Positions 10,668 to 22,755 of a stretch of 64,000 nt of DNA are shown in pieces (position 1 is the stretch's first letter; each line of letters starts with the position of its first letter). The notes under the pieces were generated by a model, which was not told where the DNA came from, made no database searches, and saw only the letters and a program-made list of their open reading frames with translations. Origin of the DNA: Oscarella lobularis (lineage: Eukaryota; Porifera; Homoscleromorpha; Homosclerophorida; Oscarellidae); assembly GCF_947507565.1 (NCBI RefSeq), contig NC_089180.1:2418001-2482000 (forward strand). Direction: 5' to 3'. The position numbers and the translations under genes are program-made.

Positions 10668-12260
10668 GTCTAAATTATCTACTATGATCTGGTACTCAGT
10701 TGCTGGTCTTTGGGTATTAACGGTGCCCGAAGCGTTTTTTTGAAGGTAATCTTTTACGCTTTTCTTCCATAACTTGATTTCACTGTCGTAGTAGCTGGCA
10801 ATGTCCTCAAGCTTCCTTATCAGCGTTGTGTGAAAACTGCAGAAACCAAGAGAAGATAGTCGTTTGATTGTTTGCTTGGATGCTCCTCCCCTGTAAAGGC
10901 ACAACGAAATGGTTGACTGGAAGGCTGACATGTGGCCATCCTTGCTTTTAAAAGCACAGCCCCAGCGGACGGAACTAAGAGTCGAAGATCTTTTTTATCT
11001 GAGTCTTCTCTAATAAAGCGTCAGAAGTTGCTGAGCAGGTAAGAATCCGGATGCTTTTTCTACCAGTTCTTTCCAAAATATCTTAAGATCAAAGTCTTTC
11101 AAATCGGCTGCAGAAGTTTTTCGTAGAATGCTTTCGCCATCGTTGGATTTCATCTTGCTCAGCGATTTGCACTCTTGAAAAAAGATACGTGAGACTTCAT
11201 CAAGGACAGCTTCTTTGACTTCCCCGATAGACATTATTGATTGGACAAACTGTCTGCAGTGAGTGGGCGAATCGCTTTTGGAAAGAAATTCCTCCAGTAA
11301 CATTTTCAAGCTATTTAGCACAGGTAAAATTACGCCAGAAGTTTCCTTTATGTGGATTAAAAGGAGATAAATTAATTATTATTTTTGTAGAAGAGTAGAA
11401 AGCAGCTCTCTTTATTTCGTATCTGTTATAATTTAAACGAGGCGACTTGCTGAACACAGGTTTTGGTTGACTTTCTTCCTCTGTGTGTAATGCTTTGAAG
11501 ATTAGTGCGCAGATACAGATATTCTTACCAGTAATTGATTCTTGAAAAGGAGCTTCGCTAAAGAGTGCCTCCATTGGTATAGGCTGCTCATCTTCAACAT
11601 CAGGAACATGTTGTACGTGCATAAATAATTACTGCAAGTGCAGGGCGTACCTATAATTTTAGGAGCAATCCTGCGAAGTGAATGTCCGATAGGAAGTGGA
11701 GCTGATGGTTGACTCGGTGATGACACACCTGCTCTTTTGGCCCGTTTGGAAATGATAAAGGGGCTTTTGAGAGGACTCCCTAACCTAGGCGAAGATGTCA
11801 TCCTTTTGCTAACTGCAGCAAACTGCCGCTGGAATGAGGAGACGAGCTCGGATGTGGCCTGCGAGGCATCAACGAGGGATTTGCAAATTATTCCTAAAAA
11901 TGCGGCTCCTGGAAATACTTTCTGCAGGCTTCTACACGGCGATATATTTCTGCGCAAACAATATTCCTGTTTTGAAGGAGATCTGCATATGCAGCAAGAC
12001 TTCTCTTCCTGCAAATGCAATTTGGAGTTTAGAATTTTCATACTTTGCTCGATCTTTCGGTATCCAGTTTGCACTTTGCCCACGTCCTTGTTGCAACCGT
12101 AGCAAATTAAATCCGGGAAGCCAGGGGGCAAGCTCGGACACAGGCAACGTAAACTGTTCGCTAAGTCGCGGTTCCCTTTCCGGGCGGGGTTGTAGCAGAC
12201 GTCTCTCGAATGGTTGGGCTGACCACACGTCCTGCATGAGAGCCGCGCGGGCGATTTTCA
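10668..12260 (-). pseudogene. DUF6589-family repetitive protein
   Basis: Minus strand. The N-terminus has a zinc-knuckle-like SCRTCGQPNHSRDVC and a second Cys pair (CYGCNKDVGKVQTGYR), followed by a coiled segment and a Ser/Pro/Lys-rich linker. Later frames carry LNSLKMLLEEFLSKSD... VSRIFFQECKSLSKMK and FLPAQQLLTLY, then SLCLYRGGASKQTIKRLSSL, GFCSFHTTLIRKLEDI and TEYQIIVDNLD, which match the start of DUF6589 proteins. These are multicopy proteins of unknown function in cnidarians and other invertebrates. Frame changes between blocks suggest introns (GTAAGA donor at 11528, GT at 11650), but I could not find a consistent set. The C-terminal two thirds of the domain are missing, cut at the Penelope remnant. 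Confidence 0.6.
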
Positions 12261-12784
12261 AAGTAAAGACAAAGCCATTATCCTCGCGAAGGTCCAAAGA
12301 GAAGCAAAAGCAAGCTAGAATGCACGCTAGACGCCCCCCTGCCTGCCTTCGAAGGTGATGAAAGCCGTCTCTCGACGTGAGAAGCGTCCTAAGCGTGTGA
12401 AATCAGGATGCGTGTGCACTTTCGGTCGACGCGAACGGCGCTTCGCCGACTCCCGTCGCCCAGCAGGCGTTTCTCGCTGAGACTTGGCAAAGTCCGTTGT
12501 CGGGCGTTTGGTAAGGCCGAAGAGTGTGCAGGCCGTTTGACTTCGATTACCGGATGATCGTCGTGATGGAAACGCTCGCCCGCGATCTTAACGCAATTAC
12601 GGCACGACGCTCGCGATCATAACGCAATAACGCAATTACGGCCTTCCAGCCAATCACCAGCAAGTCTACGGATTCTTGTATACTCGCCGGTGATTGGATG
12701 CTGCTATAATCTGACCCCACCCTCTGTCCCGAGGTTCCAGCCTGTTGTTTGGGACCGTGCGTAGCGCGCGAGACCAAACACAGG
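12261..12784. other. No gene; short direct repeats
   Basis: Contains repeated AACGCAATTACGGC-type words between 12588 and 12645 (three imperfect copies). No gene recognised. Confidence 0.4.
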
Positions 12785-13557
12785 CTGGACTCTCGAGCCT
12801 AGGTACGACCTGAAGATACAATACAAAAGAGTAGAGGAAATGTACTTGGCGGACACACTGTCCCAAGCATTTCTGCCAGGATCAACGGAAGAAGAGCAGC
12901 AACCAGAAATCTGTCTACAGATACTACAGATGAATCTGAAAGATGGCGTTGACCCAAGCATAATTAAAAAAATCCAATCCGCCACACGCGTCGATCCGGA
13001 ACTACAAGTGCTTACAACGATGGTCTAGGAATGATGGCCCAAAAGAAAAGCCGACACACCTGACGTCGTAAAGCCGTACTACAGCTACAGAGAAACTATA
13101 TCGATGCAGAATGAACTACTGTACAAGGATTTCAGAGTTATAAAACCATATACGCTGAAAAAAAAGATGATGCAGCAACTGCACAGTTCGCATCAAGAAA
13201 TGGAGAGCAGCCTGAGAAGAGCACGTGAAAGCTTCTTCTGGTCTTCCATTACAGGCGCTGTTCGCAAGCACATCTCTGGCTGTGGAGTCTGCAACACAGT
13301 CAAATCAGCGCAGGAAAGAGAACCACTTCAGTCCAGTGAAACGCCAGAGCGCTCACGGACTAAAGTGGAAGAAACGGACATTTTTGAGTTCGAAAAGGCC
13401 AACTACCTTGTTATAGTCGATTACTACTCCAGCTACCTTGAAGTGGAGCCGCTCAAAGATTTGTTCGCTGCGACAACGATAGTCAAGAGTGCGTTCTCCC
13501 GACACAGAATACCTGATACAGTTGTTTCAGACAATGGCACTCATTTTGTTTTTTAAC
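12785..13557 (+). pseudogene. Gypsy pol remnant: RNase H end to integrase core
   Basis: LKIQYKRVEEMYLADTLSQA is the RNase H terminus. A linker of about 80 residues is broken by a TAG at 13027. Then follows MMQQLHSSHQEMESSLRRAR, RESFFWSSITGAVRKHISGC and GVCNTVK, the H-H-C-C zinc-binding region. The integrase core starts with DIFEFEKANYLVIVDYYSSY (first Asp in VIVDYYS) and PDTVVSDNGTHF (second Asp in VSDNG). The frame stops at 13554, before the third catalytic residue. It shares its zinc-binding block with the minus-strand remnant at 4.9-5.4 kb. Confidence 0.85.
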
Positions 13558-13812
13558 AATGGTTTGCAGAGTGTGGTATGATTGGCTTGCCACTTTGGCT
13601 GACTCGAACGTCACATTTGCGTGCTGGTGGCGAAGCATGTCCTTCAAATAAATGTTTTTGTGCTCGAGCAATAGATCCACGGGAATATTCTTCCTTCAGT
13701 ATTAAAGAAGCGATTCCATCGTTGTCGATGCGCATCGGAAGGTGAAAGAAGAGCGTTCTGGTCGACAGTATACCGAAGCGAAGCAAGAGCGTATTTCTGC
13801 CTTTGGTGAGCC

Positions 13813-16800
13813 TTAAGCGTTCAACTCTTCCATGCTTAGATCTTCGTTGATGGCAGAAGATGGACAAAACAATTTCATCCAATCATCCTGATCAACGCCT
13901 TTTTTCTTATTTTCTTTTTTGCTGTCGTCGTCACTTTCCCACGACGCTTCATCAAAAGGCATGGTAAGTACTGCGTCGATGTCGTTTGATATTTCAATTT
14001 TGTTCCGCAAACTTTTACCGACAGTAATCAGAAATCGCTTATAAGAGTCGGCAGCAGAGAGAACCTCTCCGTCGGCTGCCGTTGTCAAATCGCTTAGCTG
14101 ACAAAATGGCTTGTACTTCATCAGCTGGTAGTAGCAGTATTGTTCGTATTTTTTGGCATTCGTCGGATCGCAAGGTATTCGTGGAACAACGCGAACGACT
14201 AACGATTTGCCCCTTTTCCTCAGCTGTCCCTTTGAATTGTAAGTGTAATCCGAATCGTAATCCATGAGGCACAAATTCTGTGCCTCTGCGCTTCGCTTCA
14301 TGTATTCTTCGACGGTTGTTGGAACAGTCGCACTTGCTTTTGACGAACGCGCACTCAGGTCAATTTCTCGCTTGTTTTTTAAGTGCAACGTCTTAAATTC
14401 GCGGGAAGCAGTGACCAGTTTGTCGCCCGTAATAAGATGACACGTTTCCTGAGCCGAATAATCCCGTTCACCAATTGATTTCATTAGCAACTTGGACACA
14501 ACTTTTCGAGAAGGATCGCGCTTGTCAAGACCGTCCACAATCATTTGGAATGTTTGTGCAAGCGTTGTTGATTGTGGCTCACTCTTGGTTGCGTACTTTA
14601 CGACGTACTTGGCAAGTCCAAAAGTACTTACGCAAACTTGCATATCAACGTTTGATCTCCAACCCTGAAGTTGTAAAGGATTTTGATTCGTGGGTCGTTT
14701 CGTTTTCGTTTTGTATCGACCGAAGGCTCTATTAGGTTATGCGGACATATTTTGAACTTTGTCTCCTTCTGCAAAACTTTTGGAAAGTGAAAGCGGCATA
14801 CTTTAGTTTAGTGCCATCGCCCAGATCTTTCAAGCAAGCTTTGCTCTCTGTATGCCTTTGAACAGTGGCAATGAGCCTCTCGTAATCCGTGTCGTGATCC
14901 TTCACATCGCGCCACCTCTGATGGCATGGATGATCACTCGGATGCACCTTGGGCATTTGACCATCACCTGCATCGTCGAAAGAAGGATTAACTGTTGACA
15001 ATAGCCAATCTGAAAATTTGACTATGTCTTTTCCTTCTGGCGCACAAATGCGTTCGACCGCTTTTAATTTGGCTTTCTCGTTATACTGCAAATCCATTTC
15101 AGGATACTCTTTTATACGTTTTATTATCGTTTTGAAGTCGGGTGCATCTCGTATCCAACCAAGACCGTGCAAATGAGCACTTCCTCGGTGTTGATACTCA
15201 ATGCGAGCCCAGTAGTGCTCGAAGCCAAGAACTGGTACCAAAAATGTTTTTAAAAATTTAAACGCTCGTCGAGTGAAAAACCAATCTGCTGACATTGGAT
15301 TTGAATTCAACGTTTCGTTTCGTTTTCGATAGCTACGATACAACTCCTCGGACGTGCTATCTTTATTGTAGTGCTGTGCAAGATCAAAGAGCTCGGGCCA
15401 GTGCAAATCAGCTGCACTAAGAGTAAAAAAGCAGCTGGGCTGACCGAGTTTTTCTTGCATAGCAAATAAATTTCGTCTTTGCATTATCAAATACTGCTTT
15501 GAGCCGTGCAAACTTTTTCCAAAGTGAAATACTTTGGATGCAAAATCGGGAGTTGAAGAAGTCTTCGACATCTTTTGCAACTCTTCGACAGTTAATTTTG
15601 CCTCTTCTGGATTTTGTTTAATAAACACACGCCAAGTTTCCAACGCTCGCCAACGCATCAAAGTGTTCAGTGCAAAGTATCTAAAGCGTGGATGCTGAGC
15701 AAATCGCCCGTCTTTGTAGCGCATCAAATGTTTTAGATAATCTGCAAGAGTCACCGATTGAACTCGTGGACTCCTGAAGTCACCTGCTCCAGTTGGGAAA
15801 AGCGTTGGAAATGCTTGCGTCTAGTAGCCTTCGGTGGTAAACTCACTTATAGGAGTGCTACCACAGGTAGGCCATTTCATGAAAGCTGAGCTTTCATCTA
15901 CTGTTTCATCGTCGGACGGTGACGATTTTTGTTCAGACGATTGTTTCTTAGCGCTATACCAAGGTTTATTATTTATTTTGTTAATGACTTTGCGTATTTT
16001 CTCCGTTTCTGTCAGTCCCAATGAGGTCGACGGCAAAACAGAGTGGGAAAATTCGATATTATCATCGTTTCCTTCACCTGTTTTGCACGCGTCCGCTTCA
16101 GGTGCATTGGCACCGACAGGAGAAATGTCATTAGCTACATCATCTATCCAATCATCATCAATTTCAATCGTTTGAAGTTCTTTAAGCTCTCCGTCTTCAG
16201 GAAGAGCATCTAGCGCTACGGAATCTATTTTAATGTTACTGTAGTAGTTGTTTCGCTTTAGAAACACAAGTGCTGCATAAACTCGATCTCGTCGAACGCG
16301 AAATTCCATCACATTCCCGGAAATTCGCTTTCGACGTACAATTACTGTACCCAAGTTGCTCGCTGTTCGAGGCAGGCTGTTTACAACGGGTTGCACGTCC
16401 TGTGGCAAATTTAGAACGTGACCGCTGTAGCCATACTGCCTTCCAGACGGCAACCTGAATACGTTCATCATAAGCGCTATTTGCGATATGAGCATTTCCT
16501 CTAAAGTAGATAAGTCCCTAAGCAGCGGTGGAACGCTGCCAGGATTCATATTATTTTCTGAGGTAAGAAGGCCCGTTTGATCACTTCCGTGATCAATAAA
16601 GCACTGCCAGCACATCTCGGTGTCAGCCTTAATTCGCAATGTAGGCCAAGACTCATCTACTCTCGTGTTCGAATGACGAATGACGTCTTTGGCTAAGCGC
16701 TCCCGGCGCACTTCTTCTGCTTCGGCTTCTCGACTAAATACCTTTTTGATTGTATCACTTCTGCGCCTCTTACTTCGCTCAAAAGCACTTTCCATAGCTC

Positions 16801-16912
16801 TCTTTTCGTTATTCCACTGTCGATCATGATTCTTGGCATTTTCTGCTTCCTTCTTAGAGCGCTTAGAACGACGTCGGCGAGACCTTTCACGTTGGCGACG
16901 GCGATTCCACCA
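13813..16912 (-). pseudogene. Helitron Rep protein (DUF6570 + Helitron-like N), no helicase
   Basis: The N-terminal frame (16795-15821, open upstream to about 16912) has a basic head and a DUF6570-type block: SVPPLLRDLSTLEEMLISQI, RLPSGRQYGYSGHVLNLPQD. A TAG at 15821-15823 interrupts TTEGY/TQAFPTLFPTGAGDF; the same frame then continues (15754-14732) with HPRFRYFALNTLMRWRALE, CFFTLSAADLHWPELF and the HUH motif QHRGSAHLHGLGW. After a frameshift, 14643-13813 gives NPLQLQGW-type sequence and the tyrosine motif KYVVKYATKSEP. Rep nicks and joins DNA in rolling-circle transposition. No PIF1 helicase follows. This is a different Helitron lineage from the 48-52 kb copy. Confidence 0.85.
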
Positions 16913-18655
16913 AAGAGGGACCTTTGTTACTTTTTAGGGGTCCTCATAACCGCAAAATGTCTCCGAATCGAGACGGCTATCTTTTACTTTGCTACAGATC
17001 GGAAGTCATACTGATAGATGCATCAACTGAGTGAATCAGGCGCACCGACGATGCTTCAACCGTTGTCTCGTCGCTGACAAACGGGCGCATCTGCTCTTTT
17101 TTACTAAAAAAGAACGTACTTGAGAATCGCTTGAAGAGAAGTCGCTCATTGTCCTTGCAATCGCAAATCCAAATGAATGAATGACCGTCTCATTGTTACG
17201 TCATTTCTCTTACGTCATCTTGTACAGTACGATCATTAATTCATACCCTGTTTCAAAGAAGGTAGATCGATCGGCCTAGCGATCGATCTTCGATCGGCCT
17301 ACCGATCGATTGGCCTAGCAATCAATCTTCGATAAATGCACTTTACAAAATTGCTATACAGGGGTTCGCAATTTAGATACTGTGACGTCACCTTTTTCGG
17401 TACATTTTCTTCCAAATACGGGAGATTATGACAGCACAATGAATGTGATGTCATAAAGGTACGCTAAGTTTGCTCACCTTTTAGTCGTTCAAAGTCGTCG
17501 CTTCCCGGTGCCGGCTTTTGCGGCGGCATGGCATTTTCAGCAGCCTGCGTATTTTCTTCAGCCAGTGAGTCTTCTTTTCGGCTGTCAGAGACGAACTTTG
17601 GTGCTTCTGAAAGTGGCGGGAACAGAGAAGAACTTGCAGACCAATTGTAGTCCCCGTAGTCTTTTCCGAATATCAAAGCCTCTGTCTGCCAGAATCGTAT
17701 CTCCCGGCAGGAGGAAGACAACTACTTTCAGTGAGACGCTTGTCGCTCACTTTGCCACCCCACCCTTCTGAAATGAAACTTATGGATCCCTAAGGCGTTA
17801 TTGCGATATAGTACTTGACCGTATTATGATGTTTATATGTACTAAATGTCTGTACCCTTGCCAGCAAGGTCGTGGGCCTTTTAAGGAATATTTCAAAGCA
17901 GTCAATAACTGCAACACACGTGGGACAGTGCCTCACGAATGCGAGTGGCCTGGTAGCAAGAAGCACTTCTCTCTCAAAACAGACTTTGAGATGTTTCGAG
18001 ACGAGCCACGCTTTACGCCGTCTTTCGGTCACCTCGCGCAAAGCTTTGCTTTTTCCCGTGACAATAGCAGGAAGACGGTAAAAGCTTCTTGTTTTTCGCC
18101 ATTCGCGAGGTTTTTGCAGCCGACAACAGCACAGAAGTTCACCATGTCGAAAGTATACGCTCGGTTGTTCTCCAGCACGTGAACTAATTAGGAAGACACG
18201 CCTACTGCAACCGGTCTATACATAATGTGACGTCATATAATTTCGAGCAAGGTTAAATGCAGCTTTGTGCAAACAATAAAGCGCATGCGCGAAGGGTTCT
18301 TCCTTTTCTTGAACTACGTACTACATACACCTACCAATGGCTGAACAGTAACAAGGTCAATGTTACTGCAAATAAAAGTAAGTAATATAATTGTTAGTGG
18401 AACAGTAAAATAGTGAAATTGTGGAACAGTATAGCGTAGTGAAACACTAGAGACTGTAGTATAGAGTAGTCGAACAGTACAGCTAGTAGTTAACACGGTG
18501 GAATGGTGGAGCTGTTGCGAACTGTTTACCAATTGATAAAATAAATTAAAACCTTCTTCAGTTCTCATCTTCTGTAAAGTTTTTCTGATAGCGTTGCCCA
18601 TTTCCTGACCTTCCACCGCAGAGAGTGAACGACTCTGAAGATGTCGACTAAGGTT
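16913..18655. other. No recognised gene; short repeats
   Basis: A tandem CGATCGGCCTA-type repeat (about three 22-25 bp units) lies at 17265-17333, and a degenerate GTGGAACAGTATA-like repeat at 18395-18500. Open frames at 17464-17721 (minus) and 17826-18182 (plus) match nothing I know. Confidence 0.45.
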
Positions 18656-18994
18656 GTCAGCACCCCTCTTCTCGCGACACTTTCCGCAATCGGTCCTCTG
18701 CTTGCGCTGTTCGCTGTGTTTCCTTTGCGATTACTTCGAATTGCTCTTCGCATCCTTTTGCGACTCTTATTGGCTTCGCGCGGTGAGCTAATTTTGTTGC
18801 CTCACGCGCACCGATCTGATCGACAGTTTTCGCAGGCAACAAAATGGGCGGACCGCGCGAAGCCAATGAGAGTCGCAAAAGGATGCGAAAAGAAATTCGA
18901 AGTAATCGCAAAGGAAACAGAGCGAACAGCGCAAGCAGAGGACCGATTGCGGAAAGTGTTGCGAAAAGGGGGGCGGGGGTGCGCAAGGAAATTA
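18656..18994. mobile_element. Foldback repeat with about 130-bp arms
   Basis: The left arm (about 18660-18790) contains CGCGACACTTTCCGCAATCG, and the right arm (about 18850-18985) is its reverse complement, ending GCGGAAAGTGTTGCGAA. The spacer is short. A further copy of TTGGCTCTGCATGGCAAGCC follows. Mirror-image open frames on both strands are a product of the inverted arms, not genes. Confidence 0.75.
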
Positions 18995-19089
18995 AATTGG
19001 CTCTGCATGGCAAGCCAATGAGAGACCGAGCAGCAATCATGTGATCGTCATCGTTTCCTAGCGGAAAGTGGCTTTCTCACTACGGCATA

Positions 19090-19996
19090 CAATCTCCTGA
19101 CCGAAGTTCTCTAGGCATAGCGGATGACACTCCGCAAGAAACATTAGCAGAACTGTTGTATAACCTTCGCGAAATGAACCACATTATTGAGGCCAGGACC
19201 CCGAGTCCTAACCCTGACCAATACGAAGCCTACGATGCCATTTGCTGCCACTCTCCTTCAGGGGGTAAAACGGCTCACTCTACTTTCAAATTACCACTAG
19301 ACCTCTGCAAGGAAGACCACCCCTCCTGCAACATCGAAAGAGGCACAGTTAAATCTCGACAATAAACTGAGTGTCTGCGACGAATGCATTATGACCCATG
19401 GGCGCGCTCTTGAAGCTCTTGATCGCACGCTCCGCGACATTCGGCAAAACGACATTTTTATGGGCGGCCTCACTCTTCTCTTAGCAGGCGACTTTCGTCA
19501 AACCCTCCCAATCTAGAAGTACGCGTCTTGACCAATTACAGGCGTTTCTGAATGCATCTAGAACACTCTGCCCAACAGTAAGAACCTTGCATCTCAGCAC
19601 AAATATGAGAGTGCACCTCGAAAATGACGTTATCGCAGGCCAATACGCCGACCTCCTTCGAATAGGAAACGGTGAAATCCCAACAGACGAATGCAACTTT
19701 TTCGAAATTCCGTGCGAAAATCCTATTTACTTTCCCGAACAACTTAAAAACGCCGTTTTTCTTGACCTCGCCGCTAATTTCACCGACCAAAGCTGGCTAT
19801 CGAAACGAGCAATTCTTGCACCTACAAACGATGCAATGGAGACAACTAAGGACTCTCTACTTGACCAAATACCAACCAAACTTAAAGAATACCCCTCGAT
19901 GGACACTCCAGTTGACGATGACGGAGTAGTACTTTTTCCCATGCACAGAACGTCTTAATTCCCTTGACCCCCCTGGGTTTCCTCCGCATATACTAC
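19090..19996 (+). pseudogene. Helitron PIF1-like helicase fragment
   Basis: The order is that of the 51-kb helicase: SPNPDQYEAYDAICC, then, across an internal deletion of the P-loop, GGKTAHSTFKLPLDLCK. Next come CDECIMTHGRALEALDRTLR and LLLAGDFRQTLP. In later frames follow MRVHLENDVIAGQYADLLR, FTDQSWLSKRAILAPTNDA and NSLDPPGFPPHIL. At least four frame changes and the missing Walker A make it dead. It is cut at 19997 by a foldback-element end. Divergence from the 48-52 kb copy indicates another subfamily. Confidence 0.85.
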
Positions 19997-20480
19997 TAGT
20001 CTCGCGTGGCCAGAACCTTCCCCTGTTTGATATAAAAATCACAGAGAAAGGGTCTGGGGACATCCCTTTGATCTTCTGGTGTTTCGCTCCACCCGTTAAT
20101 GAGGGAGAACACGCCTAGCACAAGACCTTTTTGTCCCACGGACAAGTATTTACCTTCTACGCTTAAGGCAGCGAAAACGCTATGCACAACGCAATTGCTC
20201 GTAAAAGTTCTTTTGTTATTTTACCCGCGGCGATACCAATACGTTGCTCGAACGGTACGCAACGGGTTTAGCCGTAACTGTCGCGAAGGGTGGCTTGATC
20301 CACCCGTTCTGAGAGTTTCGCCAAGTTACTCCATCGAAAAACGTTCGGGTACCTCATAAAAAAGCACCGTTCTGGCGTTGCGGTTCTGTTGTCGCTGCCG
20401 TAAGCGTAGAAGGTAAATACTTGTCCGTGGGAGGGGACCCCGCCTAATTTTGAACGGGTTACCTCAGGGTACCCGCCGTA
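19997..20480. mobile_element. Truncated hairpin foldback element
   Basis: It starts TAGTCTCGCGTGGCCAGAAC, the family terminus, with the nested hairpin arm GGGTCTGGGGACAT near 20053. Inner arms pair: 20137-20176 (GGACAAGTATTTACCTTC) with 20403-20434 (GAAGGTAAATACTTGTCC). The expected right end is missing. The element interrupts the Helitron helicase remnant just after PPGFPPHIL. Confidence 0.65.
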
Positions 20481-20544
20481 ACCTCGGCCGCGATAAAACG
20501 CCAAACGACATCCGTGTGCTCCGCTGCCGAGCGCATTTTACGCT

Positions 20545-21302
20545 TTGACCGTGAACGCGGGGTTCAACCATCGTCATAGCCTATGCGAAAGCCGTTTGCC
20601 ACGGGTAGCCAACATCACAACACCCTTCAGCTCGACTCAGTCGACGTTCGACGATTTTTTCAGCTTTCCACCGCTTGCCTATCTCGTCGATTTTGACAGC
20701 ACAAATGTCGATCCGACGCTCTCTACTGAAGAAATTGACGCCGAGTTGCGAGTCTCACTTGTTCGCCGCTATTTGTTTAAAACCCTGCCTTTTATTTTGA
20801 ACGCATTGCGGAATTTTCTAACATATCTTTTTTGAATCTCAGCAACGCGTGTGTTTAATTAATTTCATGACATAATTATATGATTTGTTGAACTTTTGCT
20901 CAATGTTTGACGACGCTCAACGTTTCAGAATGCTCCATACCAAACCTTATAGCTCTACATCTAGACATTCTCTTCGCAAGAAATCTTAATCATTTAGGAT
21001 ACCACGATCTTCCAGTTGCTGAAGATGTGACGGATTCGAATAAGGAAAGCCTCTTGTCTACGTTCAAAGTTGCTTTTAATTGTTTTTTGTCTTTGAATTT
21101 TCTTGATGTTGGCTGGATAAAGGACGCTCAAACAGTAACTGGTTGGGACATTGCGTGCGCTATTCTAAAATGTCTAAGATCCGGAATGACTCACCTGAAC
21201 GTATCTGGTCTAACCTCTCTTTGTAAAAATTTTTGCTTCGTCAAAGATCTTGGCATTGAACGCAGCCTTCAATACCTTGGCGCTTTTCACATAATGCGAT
21301 AA
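20545..21302 (+). CDS. Possible LRR-like exons, unassigned
   Basis: Two open stretches. The first (to 20835) contains STEEIDAELRVSLVRRYL. The second starts after a pyrimidine-AG acceptor at about 20926 and reads IALHLDILFARNLNHLGYHD, LSLNFLDVGW and SGMTHLNVSGLTSLC, with leucine spacing like LRR units of ZYG11-type proteins. That likeness is weak. No donor could be matched cleanly. It could be a host gene fragment, since it lacks mobile-element motifs. Confidence 0.25.
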
Positions 21303-21559
21303 CGACGATGACAACGACTATGTCGACGTTGCATGACTACAACTCTTCAACTATTTTAAGTAGCGATTTAGAGGCTGAAGCCAACAATTTGAAAAACGAT
21401 GTGACAGAAAATATACTCCAGCGAAAATTAAAGTCACTGTAGGACAATAGCTTACGTCTAGCCAAAATTGTAGATGACGGTAAATGTGGTGTCTATGTCT
21501 CCCTGTGAAAGTAAAACCGCTTTTTTCTGTGGGGTTATACGGGTCTTTTTTACGTCACC

Positions 21560-21720
21560 GGTAGCAAAGTCGGTCTCGTACTGGCTTTCGACGCGTCGCC
21601 GCTCTTGCCCACGTAGCTCGAAGTAAACTGGGTCACTGCCTGTGATACTTCAAGCTACGAGGACGGAAAAGAGGAGAACGGCGACGCGTTGATAGCCAGT
21701 ACGAGACCGACTTTGCTACC
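21560..21720. mobile_element. 161-bp foldback with about 45-bp arms
   Basis: GGTAGCAAAGTCGGTCTCGT at 21560 is matched inverted by the sequence ending ACTTTGCTACC at 21720. The arms are nearly perfect over about 45 bp (one mismatch cluster) with a 70-bp loop. It lies next to a Helitron remnant. No flanking duplication was identified. Confidence 0.75.
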
Positions 21721-21754
21721 GAGAACCCGAGAACAACGAAGACCTACCTACCTG

Positions 21755-22755
21755 TTGTCAACGTGAAATCTGCCTATGGTCGTTTCTACTTCACCGTCTT
21801 CTGAAGATCGACGTCGGTATAGAGGATAACCGTTGAGGGATGCAATCATGAATGGTTTTGCGCAAAAACTCTCTTGGATAGTGTTTGGTGCATTGACCTG
21901 TTTTCATGCAAAAAAGTCTCGGATTAAGTTGGCCGCAAGGTCCGTGAATCCTGTGCCTGGTTATTGTTGCGAAAAGTGATGGTCTTCGTTGAGATCGGGA
22001 AGTTCGGCGCTTATGATGCTGTCTATTTGATCAGGACGAATTTTTTCTACCATCCAAGAGAGGCAGTGAACGTGAGGTAGGCCGCGCTTTTGCCACTCGA
22101 TGTGGCACCTTTTGATGCCGTTAATGTGTTGCGTTTCCACGAGGTACATGAACCTTTGAACTTTTAATCGGAACACTCGGGCTATAAGATCGTGTTGATC
22201 TTATGGCGTTTTTCCGGAAAGGAGTTTGCTCGTAATTTCCAGCCAATTGGTATTGCAGGTCATGGTTATGAATAAATCGGAAGCTCCGTGATGCTTGACG
22301 TACGTCATTGCGTCTTGGCACTTTTCGTGCATGTATCGCGGTCCTCCGGTAAATGAAGAAGGCAAAACGACTAATTGATCAACGTTCCTCACGTCGCCAT
22401 CATTTTTGACCGCATCTCTTAGTGCCGTGTAGGAGGCAGCACGAAGTTGTTCTTGTTTAGTGCGAAGGTGGTTCAGTCTGTCGGTTTCGATTATTCAAAA
22501 ACGTCGACAATGAATTGGTGAGACAATTCGCCTGCACGCAGAAGAATGTTAAAGTCGCCGTCGTGCTGCATGATTCGAAATGCGTAAAATTGCAGCATAG
22601 ACATTTTTTTCTCGGTGATTTGATTTGTTCGCGGATCCTTCTGTCTGCACAATATTGTGTAGCCATCTTCTCCTCTTGGAATAGAAGCGAATACTGTAAG
22701 GAATCGTATGATCTATGAATTTTGGTAATGCGTTTAATTCCACACTTTTTCACCT
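21755..22755 (-). pseudogene. Helitron Rep fragment, same subfamily as the 48-52 kb copy
   Basis: On the minus strand it matches about 48.9-49.9 kb of the large Helitron closely: QLVVLPSSFTGGPRYMHEKC, DAMTYVKHHGASDLFITMTC, MYLVETQHINGIKRCH and the HUH motif LPHVHCLSWMVEKIRPDQID. It ends after the equivalent of the GRFHVDNR block. It lacks the N-terminal zinc region, the tyrosine motif and the whole helicase. Several single-base indels break the frame. It keeps four bases that the 49.46-kb site has lost, showing that the latter is a deletion in the large copy. Confidence 0.9.

Noticed and set aside
18641..19044. Two similar ORFs facing each other on opposite strands
   Set aside because: Mirror images produced by the inverted arms of the foldback at 18656-18994.
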